Origin: Planctomycetota bacterium
GTDB taxonomy: Bacteria; Planctomycetota; UBA1135; GCA-002686595
DNA length: 64,000 bases
Assembly (NCBI GenBank): GCA_002686945.1
Contig: NYYZ01000032.1
Location: 1 to 64,000, forward strand
Direction: 5' to 3'
Part shown: positions 23,782 through 32,893 of the stretch, one piece after another
Layout: each line of letters begins with the position of its first letter
Position numbering within the stretch: the first letter of the stretch is position 1
Notes under the pieces: generated by a model
The model's database searches: none
Told to the model about the DNA's origin: nothing
What the model saw: only the letters and a program-made list of their open reading frames with translations
Position numbers and translations under genes: made by a program

Positions 23782-25854
23782 TCAGCCGTCCCCGCTGAGC
23801 AGCGGGTCGAGCAGTTCACGCACCTGCATCAAGGTACTCACATCCACCTGCAGGCGCTCAGCCCCCACGGAACCATTGAACTCTATCGGTATGGTCATGC
23901 TCGACAAGCCCGCGCGGGGAAACTCTCGTGCCATGCCGAGAATCGATTGATGCAAGATGTCCAAGGGCATTTCCAACGCTACGCGGCACTCACGGGCCAT
24001 CAAATTGAGGGTGCCCTCCGCATCCACATCGTGACTACCCATTGGCAGTGTGAAGCCCTCATAAGAGAGCACACCTCCGGCAATCCGTACGCGAATCGGA
24101 TCGGCCAAACCTGGAGAGATCGCGCGCTCTTGCCCCGTGGCAAGCAATCGATCGAGGGCTCCCACCAAGCGCAGAGGGACCTCCGAGAAATCCAACGAGA
24201 GCAGCAACTCAAGATCCTCCAACTTGCCATCCCGCGGCAATCGAAATGACTCAACGCGAACAGGCAGAGTGCCGATCTGGTCAGGAGTGAGCAGCTCAAG
24301 CCAGGGAATCATGGGCTGAATCCAGGCCATGAAGAAAGCTGGCTCCAGGGAGCAGGAGAGTTCCAACGGAATTCCCTCCAGCGACTGCAATCCCTGCTGA
24401 TCCAGCACCACTTCGAAACCTCTCCCGGCACTGCCGGTCAACTGAATCTGCAAGGGATCCCCCGCTTTCGCACGGCTGAGGTGGACATCGATCCCCGTGC
24501 CTAAGGTCTTTATCAGCATGGGGGGCAGACCCCACCACTTCTCCAGCACAGCCGGACTGATCTGGCGAAGTGTGAGGTCCGCCTGCGCCGGATTGCCTGG
24601 CGTCTCGCGAATGTCCAAGTCAAAGCGCCCGCCATCTCCGCCAATCAAGCCAAGTACGGCTGCTCGTCGATCCTGACCTTGAAAGTCCACCCACAGAGTG
24701 CTGACATCCGCCGGCAACGCAAGCTCCCCCAGAGTGGCGCGGGGAAAAGAGTCCGGCGTCAAGGAGAAGAAGAGCCGCGTCTCAAGAGTGTCCGCATCCA
24801 CCAAGAAGCCGCCATCGCTCAAGCGCCCCTCCAAAAGACTTGTCTTGGCAATCACGACTTCAGGCTCCAACAAATCCCCCAGGCCACCGATCAAAAGGTC
24901 GGCTCGAGCACTGATGCGACAGGCACCAGGCAGGGTGCGCAGGCGAAATCCCTCAGCATCGAGGGTTCCGGCTGCTGTCAAGCGTGTACCCTCGGGTTCC
25001 GTGACCTGCAAGCTGACTGTCGAAGTCTGCACACCTGTCGCCTCAAGGGTCATGGACAGAGAGAACACATCTTCAACCCAGTCGGCAAACTTCCAGGATG
25101 TTTCCAGCCAGTCATCGATCCAGTGACCCGGCACCGTCTTCACTTGCAGGTTTCCAACGAGGCCTGCGTCCACGCTGGCGCGGATCAGGGACAACTCCAC
25201 CTCGCCAGCTTGTGAATCGTCACTGATCGTGCAATTCACGGACAGGGAACCAATCGACGATTCTCTCAATGCTTGATCCAGGGAGAGCTCCAGCAGCCCT
25301 GTGCCCATGTGAAGGCTTGCGTCTTGCTTCCGAAGGTCGACCAGGTCCAGTCCCCGACCGCCCGGGAGAATTCGCAGGTTCAAGTCCAGTTCTTCCGGAA
25401 TTTCTACTCTTGATGAAAGACCTTCGCCGGGGCGGCTCTTGTCTTCCAACGCCCGCAACAGGTTGAGTGATCCGTCCACACCAATTACCAACCGGCCAGC
25501 GATGAGGGCAATACTCCAAGGAACTCGCGAATCGACCCAGGGGCTAGGAAAGGTCACATCTCCCTCAAGCACAAGATTGCCACTCTCATCGAGCAGACGC
25601 AGCCCGTGAACAATCTGGCTGGGCCCCCACCCAAGCTCCAGGTCTCGCATGCTGATGGCTCCCCGCAGGTCCGCGCTGACCTGTGACTCAATGTTGCGTG
25701 CGAAGGTACCGGCCAACATGCTGGGGCCGAACAGATACCCCGCCAGCACGACTCCAGAGGTCCCAAAAAAAACAATGATCAGCAGATTCACCATGAACCC
25801 AAGCCCCCCGCGCAAAAAGCGAGTCAGTCGGCGAGGGTGCTGAGAAGCGGCCAT
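23782..25854 (-). CDS. AsmA/TamB-like membrane-anchored protein
   Basis: 690 residues. A membrane segment (about 16-41: GLGFMVNLLIIVFFGTSGVVLAGY) leads into a long beta-rich region with repeating amphipathic strands (IVHGLRLLDESGNLVLEGDVTF, LRLRTLPGACRISARADLLIGG, GVLSYEGFTLPMGSHDVDAEG). The sequence 'ISMRDLELGWGPSQIVHGLRLLD' near 70-90 is the sort of start seen in AsmA-family proteins, which bridge inner and outer membranes and handle phospholipids. No catalytic motif is visible. Homology is judged on pattern only. Confidence 0.6.
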   Translation of the reverse strand: MAASQHPRRLTRFLRGGLGFMVNLLIIVFFGTSGVVLAGYLFGPSMLAGTFARNIESQVSADLRGAISMRDLELGWGPSQIVHGLRLLDESGNLVLEGDVTFPSPWVDSRVPWSIALIAGRLVIGVDGSLNLLRALEDKSRPGEGLSSRVEIPEELDLNLRILPGGRGLDLVDLRKQDASLHMGTGLLELSLDQALRESSIGSLSVNCTISDDSQAGEVELSLIRASVDAGLVGNLQVKTVPGHWIDDWLETSWKFADWVEDVFSLSMTLEATGVQTSTVSLQVTEPEGTRLTAAGTLDAEGFRLRTLPGACRISARADLLIGGLGDLLEPEVVIAKTSLLEGRLSDGGFLVDADTLETRLFFSLTPDSFPRATLGELALPADVSTLWVDFQGQDRRAAVLGLIGGDGGRFDLDIRETPGNPAQADLTLRQISPAVLEKWWGLPPMLIKTLGTGIDVHLSRAKAGDPLQIQLTGSAGRGFEVVLDQQGLQSLEGIPLELSCSLEPAFFMAWIQPMIPWLELLTPDQIGTLPVRVESFRLPRDGKLEDLELLLSLDFSEVPLRLVGALDRLLATGQERAISPGLADPIRVRIAGGVLSYEGFTLPMGSHDVDAEGTLNLMARECRVALEMPLDILHQSILGMAREFPRAGLSSMTIPIEFNGSVGAERLQVDVSTLMQVRELLDPLLSGDG

Positions 25855-25884
25855 GGGTTTTGTCTCTGTTGAAGCCCAGGAAGA

Positions 25885-26418
25885 TCAGTTCCAGGAAATG
25901 TCCGGTGGTAGGTGAGCCAGGCCCTCCGCTGCAGGACCCATCAGGCGCAGAGCCTCGCGCCAGGTCGCCGCTGCTCGCAATTCACCAAAGACAAGCTGAG
26001 GGGCGGGCTCGCACACCAGCCAGGCCTTCTCCCGCAACTCAACCTCCAACTGGCCCGCACCCCAACCAGAATAGCCCTCGAAGAGCCGCATGGATTCGGC
26101 ACTCAAGCGCCCCGACTCCAAGGCTTCCAGAACAGGCCCAGGTTCCTGAGCCATCCAGATGCCGTCCACCACAAGGGTTGAGCAATGAGCGAAGTCATCA
26201 CTCGCGTGCAACAACTGGTGTTGTCCAATCCCCACAGGACCACCCTCCTGAATCTCCAGACCAGCAAGACTCATACCCTCGGGCTTGTGACGATTGATCA
26301 CCAACCCCTGAGCCCCTTCCCCATCATGATGGCCGACCATCGCCACCGCGTGCATGAAGTTTGGATCGAGCATACCGGGGGAAGCAATCAGCAATGTCCC
26401 TGGGTCCAAGAAGGTCAT
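25885..26418 (-). CDS. AlgH/YqgE family protein
   Basis: 177 residues of the DUF179/UPF0301 family. Signature segments: GTLLIASPGMLDPNFMHAVAMVGHHDGEGAQGLVINR (read here as SPGMLDPNFMHAV and GAQGLVINR), VGIGQHQLLHASDD (family: GGPV...lfvLH) and FEGYSGWGAGQLEVELREKAWL (family: fxGYaGWgpgQLexElxxxaWl). Function unknown despite the alginate-regulator name; the fold resembles a substrate-binding or enzyme scaffold. It lies between an AsmA-like protein and RumA, all on the minus strand. Confidence 0.88.
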   Translation of the reverse strand: MTFLDPGTLLIASPGMLDPNFMHAVAMVGHHDGEGAQGLVINRHKPEGMSLAGLEIQEGGPVGIGQHQLLHASDDFAHCSTLVVDGIWMAQEPGPVLEALESGRLSAESMRLFEGYSGWGAGQLEVELREKAWLVCEPAPQLVFGELRAAATWREALRLMGPAAEGLAHLPPDISWN

Positions 26419-26556
26419 GACTGCAGATCCTCTTCGAGTTCGCCCGAGCGAAGGATGCCAGCCTGTGCAACGGCAGCAGAGGAAGAACGGATGGAATGCT
26501 TCAAGCGTGCCTATGATCTTCGATCTCGCCCCCCCATGGAAGCATCGAATCAGCTA

Positions 26557-28002
26557 CTAGGGCAACGGGCCTGCACTAAGGGTAAACACGCACTCCACAT
26601 GAGGCGTCTGGGGGAACAAATCCACGGGCTGCACGTGGGTCAGATGCCATCCAAGAAACTCCAGTCGCGCCAGATCCGCCATGTTGCCCACCGGATTGCA
26701 AGAAACCAGCACCATGCGGCGAGGCTTGAGGGCCGCCAGTTGCGCGGGAACCTTGGGGTGCAGGCCTGCCCTGGGCGGATCGATCAGCACCACATCCGGT
26801 CGAGGTAGATCCCCATCTGCGCTGCCTTCGAGCACCGCTCGCACATCCCCCACCTGGAATTGGCAGTTCTCTGCTCCATTGGCCGCCGCATTTCGACGGG
26901 CATCCTGCACAGCAGCCTCCACACTTTCAAAACCGAAGACACGCACGTCCTTCTGTTGATTGGCAAGGCAAAGACCTAGGGTCCCGGCGCCGCAATAAAG
27001 ATCGAAGAGCACATCCCCATTCTGCAATCCCGCAGCCTCGCCTATGCACTCCACCAATCGCTCTGCTTGCAGAGTATTGGTCTGGAAGAAACTGGTAGGG
27101 CTGACTTCAAATGTACAGCCCGCTAGAACTTCGTGGATGATCCCCTCCCCGTGCAGGATCCTCTGCTCCTCGTGAAACGCCACCTTGGCAGAGCGCGCGT
27201 GAATGCCCTGGACCATTGTCGTAATCTCAGGATGGGCCGCAAGCAAGGCGGCGGCGTAGGGGTCTATGCGCTCGGGACTCGCCGTTTCGGTAACCAGGTC
27301 CACCAGGATCTCACCAGTATGAAACCCCTTGCGCAAGACCAGATGACGCAAGAGTCCCTCGGATTCCTTCACATCCCAAGGATCCAGGTTCTGCTGGAGG
27401 GCATACCGCCTGGCACTGTTCAAGATCGCCGAAGCTTCGGGGAAAGCAATCAGACACTCTTCAATATCCAGCACCTTGTCCCAGCGCCCTGGCACATGCA
27501 GACCCAGTCCAAAGTCCGCGACAACTCCCTGTTCTTCGTGCTCTTCAATCCAACGCCGGGAGCCAAAGGTGAAGTCCATCTTGTTGCGATAATGCCAAGG
27601 ATCGTGCATGCCGATAATGGGCTGAACCTCGGGCACATGAGTCAGATCAGATTCGGCCAGGGCGCTCTGAATCCACGACCACTTGGCTTCGAGTTGGGCG
27701 GGATAGCTCACTGCTTGAAACGAACACCCGCCACAGGTTCCCGCGTGACGACAGAGGGGATCGGTGTGTTCGGAGCTGACATCCAGGATCTCGAGGAGCT
27801 GGCCATCAAATACTCCACGCCCCTTGCGTAACAGTCGCACCTTGACCCGATCCCCCGGAGCCGCGCATCCCTTGATACGCACGGGAATTCCGCTGGTCTC
27901 AGCAAGAACGTGCCCACGAGGGCCGATTCCAATGGCCAGCAGTTCCACTTGATCTCCCTTGCGGGGCAGAGACCCGGGATTTGCTTGGGTGTTGTCGTTC
28001 AT
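26557..28002 (-). CDS. rlmD: 23S rRNA (uracil-5-)-methyltransferase, RumA/RlmD type
   Basis: 481 residues from ATG 28002; an upstream extension to 28170 runs antisense to the divergent gene and is not protein-like. It adds a methyl group to C5 of a uridine in 23S rRNA. Elements: TRAM domain (residues about 10-70, GDQVELLAIGIGPRGHVLA), Fe-S cysteines in LCRHAGTCGGCSFQ (C-x5-C-x2-C), SAM loop DLYCGAGTLGLCLA, DPPRAGL and the catalytic Cys of VSCNP, with the final P-loop DLFPQTPHVECV. The family also contains tRNA enzymes (TrmA), but the TRAM plus Fe-S layout favours RumA-like. A TACTCT lies 9 nt before the ATG. Confidence 0.92.
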   Translation of the reverse strand: MNDNTQANPGSLPRKGDQVELLAIGIGPRGHVLAETSGIPVRIKGCAAPGDRVKVRLLRKGRGVFDGQLLEILDVSSEHTDPLCRHAGTCGGCSFQAVSYPAQLEAKWSWIQSALAESDLTHVPEVQPIIGMHDPWHYRNKMDFTFGSRRWIEEHEEQGVVADFGLGLHVPGRWDKVLDIEECLIAFPEASAILNSARRYALQQNLDPWDVKESEGLLRHLVLRKGFHTGEILVDLVTETASPERIDPYAAALLAAHPEITTMVQGIHARSAKVAFHEEQRILHGEGIIHEVLAGCTFEVSPTSFFQTNTLQAERLVECIGEAAGLQNGDVLFDLYCGAGTLGLCLANQQKDVRVFGFESVEAAVQDARRNAAANGAENCQFQVGDVRAVLEGSADGDLPRPDVVLIDPPRAGLHPKVPAQLAALKPRRMVLVSCNPVGNMADLARLEFLGWHLTHVQPVDLFPQTPHVECVFTLSAGPLP

Positions 28003-28011
28003 CAGGGCAGG

Positions 28012-28021
28012 AGAGTATCCT
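28012..28021. promoter_or_regulatory. Overlapping divergent -10 elements of rlmD and the glycosyltransferase gene
   Basis: AGAGTATCCT contains TACTCT toward rlmD (28017-28012) and TATCCT toward the glycosyltransferase (28016-28021), overlapping at TA. The rlmD ATG is 9 nt away, which would be leaderless. Confidence 0.4.
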
Positions 28022-28078
28022 GCGATGAGCAGCATGGTCAGGGCAAACCAACAAGAGTCGCGGCAAGGTGGATACGGC

Positions 28079-29740
28079 ATGGACGCATGGATCGCCCTGG
28101 GCCTTGCCCTGGCGGTGCTACTGGGCCAACTTGCCACTCGGTCCCAGTTCCTGATCGAGGACTCCTTCATCGCCTTCCGTTATGCGCGCAACTGGGCAGA
28201 GATGGGCCTCGCCACCTGGAACCCAAGCGACACGCCGCCAGTGGAAGGGTATAGCACGGTACTCTGGGTCTGGCTCCTACGCGGCGCCTATGCCTTTGGC
28301 TTCAGCATGTCCACGGCCGCTCAGCTGATGGGCGCCTTCTTCGGCTGCGGAACGGTGATCTTGCTGCACCGTTTCTTGGTCCTGGACCTGGGACTGCGGC
28401 GCACAGCGGGGGCTCTGGGTATCGCCGCCCTGGTCCTGCACCCTCCTTTCGTAATCTGGTGCAGCGGCGGGCTCGAGACCAGCGCTCAGACCTTCTTCAT
28501 GTTCCTCGCGGGGCGCGCTCTGCTTCAAAAGCAAAGCAAGTGGAAGAAGGAGCGGCTTTACGGAATCACCGCAGGGCTCGGCACCATTGCAGTCATCTGG
28601 CTGAGGCCCGAGGGGTTTTTGTGGGCGGCAGGTATTCCTCTGACGATAGTCCTGGCCGCACGACTGCGCCCTCTGTCACAGCGCCCCTCCCGCTTGCGCT
28701 GGACCCTGACCCTTGGCTTGCAGTTGCTCGGGCTGGCGCTTCTCCTGTTCTGGCGCCACTCGGTGTACGGAACCTGGCTACCCAACACGGTGACGGCCAA
28801 GAGCGGGTTGGATGGCGCGGTACTGACGCGTGGCATGGCCTCCAGCGCGAGCTGGGCACTCTCGACCCTGATCCCCTTGGCCCTGCTGCTGCTCGCGCCC
28901 TTCTCCCTGCGCGGCCCCCAGCGTTCAGGCCTGCTCGCCTGCTTGCTCATCTGTTGCGGGGGGCTGGCCTACAATCTGTTGGTGGGCGGTGATTGGATGC
29001 CCTACTTCCGCTTCCTCACACCCATCAGCCCCTTCCTTTGCGCTGCTTTGGCTATCTCTCTGGCGCACCTGCCGGCAAGAGGAGCGTGGGCGCCGGGCCT
29101 GCCCCTGGTGCTGATGGGCGCCCTGCCCCTGACCGGTGAATTCCAATATGGAATCGCGCCTGAAGCCTTGCTGCAAAGATTGAACTACCGCTCCTTCGAC
29201 AAGGGGACCTTCCGCAGCGAGCGCGCCCAGTTCAAGCGCAGCGCCCAGAACCTCGACAGCTTCCGGGCCATTGGCCGTGCGCTCGGAGCGATCTACAAGC
29301 CCGAAGACTCAATCGTGATGGGCGCCATCGGGGCCATTGGCTGGGAGTCGGGCATGGTGGTCTATGACCGCAATGGTCTGGTGGACCCCGAGGTCGCCAG
29401 CTTGCCGCGTTCAGCAGAGTCGCGCAGCGCCGGCCACGACCGTCGAGTAGCACGAGCCTGGTTCCTCAAGCGCAAACCAACTGTGCTGCAGGCCATGATC
29501 GTTCCCAAGGCCGCGTTGGAACCTGATTCTCCCGCTTTTTCCGCCGCAGTTCGAGCCAGCGCGCGCATTGTCTTTGGTCAGGATCCAGAAGGAGAGGCGC
29601 CCTTGCGCGAGGCAGTCATTCCCCGCGTGCACGCTGTACCACAGCAGGTGGACTTTCCCCGAGCATATGCCCTCTTGGTGTGGGAATACTCCGAAGACAC
29701 CCAGCGAGTCAGGCAATTCTGGCGACACTTTGGATACTGA
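28079..29740 (+). CDS. Polytopic membrane glycosyltransferase (GT-C/PMT-like)
   Basis: 553 residues from ATG 28079 (AAGGTGG lies 7 nt upstream); earlier starts at 28025 or 28034 are possible. It has about ten hydrophobic helices. The first periplasmic loop reads LIEDSFIAFRYARNWAEMG then NPSDTPPVEGYSTVLWVWL, matching the GT-C pattern 'DDaFIsfRYarN...GlvfNpGerVEGYTnfLW'. Such enzymes transfer sugar from a polyprenyl-phosphate donor onto glycolipids, lipid A or arabinan-type polymers. The acidic ED pair is the usual catalytic acidic site. Acceptor unknown. Divergent from rlmD. Confidence 0.82.
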   Translation: MDAWIALGLALAVLLGQLATRSQFLIEDSFIAFRYARNWAEMGLATWNPSDTPPVEGYSTVLWVWLLRGAYAFGFSMSTAAQLMGAFFGCGTVILLHRFLVLDLGLRRTAGALGIAALVLHPPFVIWCSGGLETSAQTFFMFLAGRALLQKQSKWKKERLYGITAGLGTIAVIWLRPEGFLWAAGIPLTIVLAARLRPLSQRPSRLRWTLTLGLQLLGLALLLFWRHSVYGTWLPNTVTAKSGLDGAVLTRGMASSASWALSTLIPLALLLLAPFSLRGPQRSGLLACLLICCGGLAYNLLVGGDWMPYFRFLTPISPFLCAALAISLAHLPARGAWAPGLPLVLMGALPLTGEFQYGIAPEALLQRLNYRSFDKGTFRSERAQFKRSAQNLDSFRAIGRALGAIYKPEDSIVMGAIGAIGWESGMVVYDRNGLVDPEVASLPRSAESRSAGHDRRVARAWFLKRKPTVLQAMIVPKAALEPDSPAFSAAVRASARIVFGQDPEGEAPLREAVIPRVHAVPQQVDFPRAYALLVWEYSEDTQRVRQFWRHFGY

Positions 29741-29761
29741 GTTCGCCCGTCCCTGATTGAG

Positions 29762-30307
29762 CTAGTTCTCAGACCGGCGAATGAGCTTGGACCCGTGGTC
29801 GGCAGTCTGCTCACCCTGATCGAACAAGGCCCATGAAGTCTGCAGAGTGTCGGGCCCGAGGAAGCTGAACGAGGCGCTGTGCATGTGCATCTCATCGGGG
29901 GACTCCAACCCCCCGTCCCCATCAAGGGAAAAGTGCAAACTGTCCGCGTCCCACGAATTCGCGACCATGCGCGGCCGATTGCCAATGGCGCAATAGTGCA
30001 CCAGGGTCAGCACATCGTTGTGCACAAAATAGAGTGTGCGCATCTCGTGAGACGCACCGGGGAACGCGGTTTCCATCACGACGTTGCCGCCAGATGTCAT
30101 CTCGTAAATCAGGGTCGCCGCCTCCTGAGAGCCATCGGCCTCATACCAAGAGCCCTCAAGGGCAGCAATGCGATCGAACTGCACCTTTGCAGCCCCTGGG
30201 TCAGAATCAGGTGACCGTTTGGAAAGCCCCGCGCAACCGGCGGAAAGAAGAACCGAAAGGGCAAGGGCGGAGGGCAGAAGGGCTACGGGAATCGTCTTCA
30301 TGAACAT
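29762..30307 (-). CDS. Small lipoprotein of unknown function
   Basis: 181 residues from ATG 30307, with GAGGTGAT 8 nt upstream as ribosome binding site. A signal peptide ends in the lipobox LLSAGCAG, so it is a lipoprotein. The mature part (FDRIAALEGSWYEADGSQEAATLIYEMTSGGNVVMETAFPG, split as FDRIAALEGSWYEAD and ATLIYEMTSGGNVVMETAF) resembles the DUF6265-like/lipocalin-type proteins that begin 'w.lGtW...'. It starts 7 nt after the trmL stop, so the two are co-transcribed. Function unknown. Confidence 0.72.
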   Translation of the reverse strand: MFMKTIPVALLPSALALSVLLSAGCAGLSKRSPDSDPGAAKVQFDRIAALEGSWYEADGSQEAATLIYEMTSGGNVVMETAFPGASHEMRTLYFVHNDVLTLVHYCAIGNRPRMVANSWDADSLHFSLDGDGGLESPDEMHMHSASFSFLGPDTLQTSWALFDQGEQTADHGSKLIRRSEN

Positions 30308-30314
30308 GGTTCTA

Positions 30315-30887
30315 TCACCTCGGCAACCCCTGAACACCCGAATCCCGCACCACGTCCTGGGGCCAGACATCTTTCAGGGCATCCGGGTGGGGCGCATAGG
30401 ATCCATCGTTCTCCGGCAGGGCAATCCCCGCACGATCCAAAGCGGTGTAGAGACCTACCGCGATGGTGTTCGCCAGGTTCAAACTACGAATGCCTGCCTG
30501 AATCGGCAGATAAACCCTTCTGTCTTCATTGGAAGCCAAGAGGTCCGCAGGAAGCCCCTTGGTCTCAGACCCAAACAGCAAGAGGTCATCGGCAAAGAAC
30601 TCGGTCTGAAAGCAGGACCTGCCTCCCCGTGCACTGAACAAGCGCAGGCGCTCTTGGAGGGGTCGCTCGCTGTCCCGTTCAAGATCCACCAGACAAGCTT
30701 CCAAGCTCTCATGCCGCACCAGGTCCACCATCGGCCAATAGTCGAGGCCTGCCCGCTTGAGGTAGCGATCTGAGAGCGAGAACCCAAGAGGCTCAACCAA
30801 ATGCAATCGCACATCCAAGGCAGCGCACAGGCGCGCGGCACAGCCTGTGTTATGGGGAATCTCTGGATGGACAAGGACGACTTGCAT
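30315..30887 (-). CDS. trmL: tRNA (cytidine/uridine-34-2'-O)-methyltransferase, TrmL/CspR
   Basis: 190 residues of the SPOUT superfamily. It methylates the 2'-O of the wobble base in some tRNAs. Matches: N-terminal VVLVHPEIPHNTGCAARLCAALD (family: 'vLyePeIP.NtGniaRtcaatg'), GSETKGLP (the SAM knot) and LPIQAGIRSLNLANTIAVGLY (knot end, family: 'iPm..g.RSLNLsnsvaiv.YEa'). The TRP-like LGFSLSDRYLKRAGLDYW segment is also typical. Length near the usual 150-160 plus a longer C-terminus. First gene of a two-gene operon, divergent from yceH. Confidence 0.9.
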   Translation of the reverse strand: MQVVLVHPEIPHNTGCAARLCAALDVRLHLVEPLGFSLSDRYLKRAGLDYWPMVDLVRHESLEACLVDLERDSERPLQERLRLFSARGGRSCFQTEFFADDLLLFGSETKGLPADLLASNEDRRVYLPIQAGIRSLNLANTIAVGLYTALDRAGIALPENDGSYAPHPDALKDVWPQDVVRDSGVQGLPR

Positions 30888-30900
30888 GGGAGGAAAAGGG

Positions 30901-30907
30901 TACTCTA
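30901..30907. promoter_or_regulatory. Overlapping divergent -10 elements of trmL and yceH
   Basis: TACTCTA reads TACTCT toward yceH (30901-30906) and TAGAGT toward trmL (30907-30902), almost complete overlap. Confidence 0.4.
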
Positions 30908-30956
30908 ATTGAGGTTACCCCACTGCAGGACCCGACACGACAGGACCGAGACAACC

Positions 30957-31616
30957 ATGCCCGACTCCCTCAACAGCCACGAAGCCCGGGTCCTGGGTGT
31001 CCTGATCGAAAAGGCATTCACAACCCCGGATCAGTACCCTCTTACCCTCAACGCCCTGACCAATGGCTGCAACCAGAAGTCCAACCGCAGCCCCAAGGTG
31101 GATTACGGGGAGGCGGAAGTCTCCGTGGCCCTCGATGGCCTGCGCTTCAAGCATATAGCCGGGGCCCTGACCGGAGGCCGGGCGGAGCGCTGGCGACACA
31201 CCGCCCTGGAGCACTTTGACATCAGCGAGCGCGCCCTGGCCGTGCTGGGGGAATTGCTCCTGCGAGGTGCCCAGCCCCAGGGAGAACTGCGCACGCGGGC
31301 CTCACGCATGCAACCAATTGGGAGCTTGGAAGAGCTGGCAGAGACTTTGAGGGAGTTGCAGCAGGCGGGTTTCGTACAGCGTATTGGACCGGCGCCGGGC
31401 TCACGAGCTGAACGATGGCAGCAGTTGTTGAGCGAAGAGGATGGACAAGCGGCGGCGGCAACAGAGAAGCCCCGCCCAAGCCCGTCCACAAGAGCCCCTC
31501 GAATCCCTGATCTGGAAGCCCGGGTCACACATCTGGAACAGCAGCTGGCCCTTCTGGCGAAACAATTGGGAGTGGACCTGGGAGCCACCTCCAGCCCACC
31601 CCAAGAAGAGAACTGA
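30957..31616 (+). CDS. YceH/DUF480 family protein
   Basis: 219 residues from ATG 30957. The family pattern is clear: LNSHEARVLGVLIEKAFTTPDQYPLTLNALTNGCNQKSNR with the conserved 'LEaRVLGvLiEKe.tTPd.YPLsLNaL..acNQKsnR', then DVALDGL-like and the second winged-helix half AVLGELLLRGAQPQGELRTRASRM. A coiled coil at the end (residues about 185-210: LEARVTHLEQQLALLAKQLG) may drive oligomerisation. Double winged-helix proteins of unknown function. A nice example of a widely conserved protein with no assigned role. Confidence 0.9.
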   Translation: MPDSLNSHEARVLGVLIEKAFTTPDQYPLTLNALTNGCNQKSNRSPKVDYGEAEVSVALDGLRFKHIAGALTGGRAERWRHTALEHFDISERALAVLGELLLRGAQPQGELRTRASRMQPIGSLEELAETLRELQQAGFVQRIGPAPGSRAERWQQLLSEEDGQAAAATEKPRPSPSTRAPRIPDLEARVTHLEQQLALLAKQLGVDLGATSSPPQEEN

Positions 31617-31784
31617 CCTCCAAGACTCGAACGCGCTGATCCCATCAAGGACGCGTTCTGCTCAGCCCGGGGAAGGGAAAGTGAGGCTGTTGTCTGGGCT
31701 GCGCCACCTTCCGACCAGGACAAGGCCAACGCCTTGAATTCGGGCCGCAAACCATTACCTGCCGCTTCAGCGTTTCCGCCACTC

Positions 31785-32798
31785 CTAAGGGCAGAAAGTC
31801 ACCCTCAAGCCATCCGACACGTTCGACCCGCTTCCCCCCGACCCGGCCCCGTCCCGGTACCAACACTGAAAGCGCCAGGTTGATCCCGGTGTGATGAAGT
31901 TGGGGCTGAACAGGGAGCTTGGAAGGTCAAGTTTCACATCCAGCTGTCCACCGCCGTCGATGTGGGCCACCGGCAGAATACGCACCAGGCTCGTCGCTCC
32001 AGGCCCTATGCAACGAAAGCCGTCCGCTAGAACGACTGGAGAAATCTCATCGGGGCCATAGAAGAAATAGGCGAACTGATTAGCGGGTGCACCGGTCAAC
32101 CTCAGGTGAAAGTCGTCCAACTGCACGTTGGTGGAGCCACTCCAGCCAACAGTCGCACCGGGTCCAACCGAGTTGGGTGCGGAGATGCAAAAATTCGTCG
32201 GGCCAGATGAACAGGAGTCAAGCACGATGCTCATGTCGTCAATGACCCAGCCCCGGAACTGGTTCCAAGCCTGGTCGACCGCATCAAAATGGAAACGGAT
32301 GAGAATGTCACTGCCCAGCCACGGCGTCAGGTCAAACCCCACTTGATACCAGCGCCACATCAGATTGCCCTCTCCCAGCAAGGTCCAGGTCGTGCCGCCA
32401 TCATCAGAGAGATACACGAAGCGCCAGTCCCAACCACAGGAATTGCACTCCGCGTCCTCGAAGCTCCAGAATGTGAGCATGGCATCATTGGCGGTAGCCG
32501 GTAAGTGAACCGGTGCCACCATCGTCAGATCACCAACCCAATTGTTCTCATAGGTGCAGCAGCAATCCTCGCCGAACCACATGGCGTACTGATTGGATGG
32601 AAAGGGAGCGATAGGGTTAAAGCCATTCATGCACGGGTTTGTGGCCCGCACCCAACGCCAAAGCCCACTGGTGGTCCAACGACCCGCAATCGGAGTCTCG
32701 AAGTCGTCCTGGAAGACAACTGTCTGGGCCGCGGCCTGAGTCGACACCGCAACTGCCAGGAGAACCAGTACCGTCCGAGTAATCAGCATCTGAGCCAT
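31785..32798 (-). CDS. Secreted multidomain beta protein, planctomycete type
   Basis: 337 residues from ATG 32798, with GGGAGGTG 9 nt upstream; upstream of this the frame runs through dinB antisense. A signal peptide (LITRTVLVLLAVAVSTQAAA) precedes two domains. The first (about 25-175: FQDDFETPIAGRWTTSGLWRW, WVGDLTMVAPVHL, WNQFRGWVIDDMSIV) is a jelly-roll like that found in many extracellular carbohydrate- or peptide-binding proteins. The second (about 185-337: FCISAPNSVGPGATVGWSG, APANQFAYFFYGPDEISPVV, STWRFQCWYRDGAGSGGSGS) is a module common in some Planctomycetota. No catalytic residues visible. Confidence 0.65.
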   Translation of the reverse strand: MAQMLITRTVLVLLAVAVSTQAAAQTVVFQDDFETPIAGRWTTSGLWRWVRATNPCMNGFNPIAPFPSNQYAMWFGEDCCCTYENNWVGDLTMVAPVHLPATANDAMLTFWSFEDAECNSCGWDWRFVYLSDDGGTTWTLLGEGNLMWRWYQVGFDLTPWLGSDILIRFHFDAVDQAWNQFRGWVIDDMSIVLDSCSSGPTNFCISAPNSVGPGATVGWSGSTNVQLDDFHLRLTGAPANQFAYFFYGPDEISPVVLADGFRCIGPGATSLVRILPVAHIDGGGQLDVKLDLPSSLFSPNFITPGSTWRFQCWYRDGAGSGGSGSNVSDGLRVTFCP

Positions 32799-32893
32799 CG
32801 ATGGAGCACCTCCCCCACCCTGAAAATCAAGCTGGAGGATGCCATCGAGTGTAAAGGAAGGCCTCATCCCGAGGGCAGAGGGCTGGCACATAT

